Shown here piece after piece: positions 4,942-5,578 of a stretch of DNA of 5,578 nucleotides. The stretch is from assembly GCA_016522385.1 (NCBI GenBank), contig JAEKFU010000581.1:1-5578 (forward strand). The letters run 5' to 3'. The stretch's first letter is position 1; every line of letters starts with the position of its first letter. Made by a program: the position numbers and the translations under genes. The notes beneath the pieces are model-generated. The model had not been told where the DNA came from, searched no databases, and saw only the letters and a list, made by a program, of their open reading frames with translations. Source of the DNA: Pseudomonadota bacterium (GTDB lineage Bacteria > Pseudomonadota > Alphaproteobacteria > Rhizobiales > Aestuariivirgaceae).

Positions 4942-5255
4942 GGCATTGCACGAGGGCCTGTTGAACGGGCTGGCGCGAATCTTGCGAGACGTCGATGTAT
5001 GTGGTGTCGATCGAGAAGCTGGCTTGTCGCCTGAGAATCAGCTGTACTTAGTTGCCACGTAGACCTCGGTCAAGGCCGGCCAAATCAGCCAACTGAAGGT
5101 TGTCCTGCCCATCCTTGCAGCAAAATAAATTGTTGCTGAACTAAAAACTCCCGACGGCACGGACGGTAGGAAAGAATAGCGCTGCAATCAATTTGCTCAA
5201 AGTATTTGGCAAATTTCCAACACAGCTGGCACGGATCACGTTCTGCCTCGGCAAG
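4942..5255. other. Gene-poor debris region
   Basis: No gene with a start, ribosome site and recognisable domain is visible here. Short open stretches exist on both strands. On the minus strand, just upstream of the PhyH remnant's extended frame, a short segment reads FSIDTTYIDVSQDSRQPVQQ (about 5013-4954). A 67-residue TTG-started frame (5288-5085) has no family resemblance. Base composition falls to AT-rich from about 5110. It is probably decayed sequence left by the rearrangement or by insertion elements. Confidence 0.4.
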
Positions 5256-5345
5256 TGATTCACCCCCCACAGAAGTGGTCCGACTCAAGGTATGGGTTAA
5301 GGTCTGAGGAGGATCAAAGATACCTAAGAAGAAACACGAATCCTA
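5256..5345 (+). mobile_element. Possible 5' end remnant of an IS3-type insertion sequence
   Basis: TGATTCACCCCCCACAG (5256-5272) followed by AAGTGGTCCGACTCAAGG resembles the left end and leader of IS3-family elements, and GAGGAGGATC (5306-5315) looks like the ribosome site of an OrfA gene. The next codons, ATA CCT AAG AAG AAA CAC GAA TCC TAA, read as a decayed start: MPKKKHES if the ATA was once ATG, close to the MPKKKH beginning of many IS3 OrfA proteins, then a stop. No further transposase sequence or right end is present. This is pattern recognition only. Confidence 0.3.
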
Positions 5346-5387
5346 AGAAATTGTTGCGAAGAAACACGAATCCTAAGAATTTGTTGT
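5328..5387. repeat. 30-bp tandem direct duplication
   Basis: Two head-to-tail 30-base units (5328-5357 and 5358-5387) begin GAAGAAACACGAATCCTAAG and differ at two positions only (unit positions 25 and 30). The unit carries the putative OrfA start codons of the IS remnant plus a stop, so it probably arose by slippage after that sequence had lost function. The second unit's end provides part of the -35 box of the promoter that follows. Confidence 0.8.
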
Positions 5388-5428
5388 CAAATTGCGTCAT
5401 TTTGATTTATAATGTTACCAATCGGTAA
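5384..5428 (+). promoter_or_regulatory. Sigma70-like promoter with dyad operator for the RND pump gene
   Basis: TTGTCA (5384-5389), an 18-base spacer and a perfect TATAAT (5408-5413) make a strong promoter. Immediately after the -10 is the dyad TTACC-AATC-GGTAA (5415-5428), covering the expected transcription start. That position suits steric repression, as with TetR/AcrR-type regulators of efflux pumps. The predicted leader to the ATG is about 85 nt. Confidence 0.6.
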
Positions 5429-5430
5429 TC

Positions 5431-5477
5431 TTAGAGTGTTTCGCATTCTTCAATATATGGGTGCGAATACAAAGAAT
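5431..5477 (+). other. Structured leader with repeat-like start
   Basis: The leader of the RND gene begins TTAGAGTGTTTC, one base different from the TTAGAGCGTTTC repeat tip seen at 1024 and 3022. It contains the inverted pairs TTCGCA (5440-5445)/TGCGAA (5462-5467) and ATTCTT (5445-5450)/AAGAAT (5472-5477), which overlap by one base and so would be alternatives. This could be a degenerate repeat copy or a leader structure; the evidence is thin. Confidence 0.3.
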
Positions 5478-5505
5478 AAACCGTGCCCTAGTTGGAGGGC
5501 GCGCC

Positions 5506-5578
5506 ATGATGCTTTGGGTAATTGGTGCAAGTGTCAAATGCCGTCTGTTGGTTGTTGTCGTTTCAGCCGCTCTTCTAG
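5506..5578 (+). CDS. RND efflux transporter permease, heavy-metal (CusA/CzcA-like) type, N-terminus only
   Basis: The frame opens at ATG 5506 (a second ATG follows at 5509) with the ribosome site GGAGGG at 5494-5499, well spaced for either, and runs off the right edge. The 24 visible residues, MMLWVIGASVKCRLLVVVVS followed by AALL, match the N-terminal pattern of heavy-metal RND permeases (W-[IL]-[VI]-G-x-S-[LV]-x-x-R-x-LVV then a hydrophobic helix), which is the first transmembrane segment. Such pumps export Cu/Ag or Co/Zn/Cd across both membranes with a membrane-fusion protein and an outer-membrane channel. No membrane-fusion-protein gene lies upstream, where it often sits, so partners would have to lie downstream or elsewhere. 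With only 24 residues, substrate class is tentative. Confidence 0.65.
   Translation, partial: MMLWVIGASVKCRLLVVVVSAALL

Noticed and set aside
4811..4951. N-terminal 47 residues of the 188-residue PhyH frame as a genuine domain or fusion
   Set aside because: Arg/Pro/Ser-rich, no similarity to PhyH N-termini, and the opposite strand has the better codon pattern.
5085..5288. 67-residue minus-strand frame beginning with TTG
   Set aside because: No ribosome site, no recognisable family, and it overlaps the IS-like end; kept only as part of the debris description.
5328..5387. CRISPR or iteron array
   Set aside because: Only two adjacent units without spacers; a simple 30-bp tandem duplication.

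Overview
The window looks like an accessory, partly decayed stretch of an alphaproteobacterial chromosome or island, most likely Rhizobiales (Bradyrhizobium-like). This rests on the protein families, on the palindromic repeats with TAGAGCG ends, and on the mix of moderately GC-rich genes with AT-rich segments. The assignment is an inference from style, not a marker-gene identification.

Layout. Positions 1-350 (minus) hold the start of an AT-rich multi-span membrane protein that runs off the left edge. Positions 351-1023 hold a weakly supported small zinc-ribbon-like ORF (minus, 523-813) and a candidate small RNA (plus, about 880-993) with a clear intrinsic terminator. The sRNA and the membrane-protein gene have nearly the same promoter/operator module: a 16-bp dyad lying between and over the -35/-10 boxes, 23 of 29 bases identical. 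Positions 1024-1291 are a 268-bp MITE-like element with 34-bp terminal inverted repeats. Next come two divergent regulators: a GnyR/LiuR-type MerR protein (minus, 1372-1788) and an AraC-family protein (plus, 2015-3025). The AraC stop codon lies inside the end of a palindromic repeat. A near-perfect 50-bp palindrome of the same family as the MITE ends sits at 3081-3130.

Positions 3242-4195 (minus) encode an exported cupredoxin with a complete type 1 copper ligand set (His, Cys, His, Met) and a long, charged, disordered tail. Positions 4385-4810 (minus) are the C-terminal half of a phytanoyl-CoA dioxygenase-like enzyme. It is cut off at a point where a different plus-strand coding fragment (4811-4941) begins, so this looks like a rearrangement breakpoint. 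Positions 4942-5390 carry debris, including a possible IS3-type left end and a 30-bp tandem duplication. The right edge starts a heavy-metal RND efflux pump gene (5506 onward), preceded by a strong sigma70-like promoter with a TetR-like dyad placed over the expected transcription start.

Working together: the copper-binding cupredoxin and the metal-type RND pump could belong to one metal-handling neighbourhood, but they are separated by debris and no operon links them. The two regulators have no recognisable target gene inside the window. The most unusual feature is the duplicated operator-promoter pair, which predicts co-regulation of an sRNA and a membrane protein.
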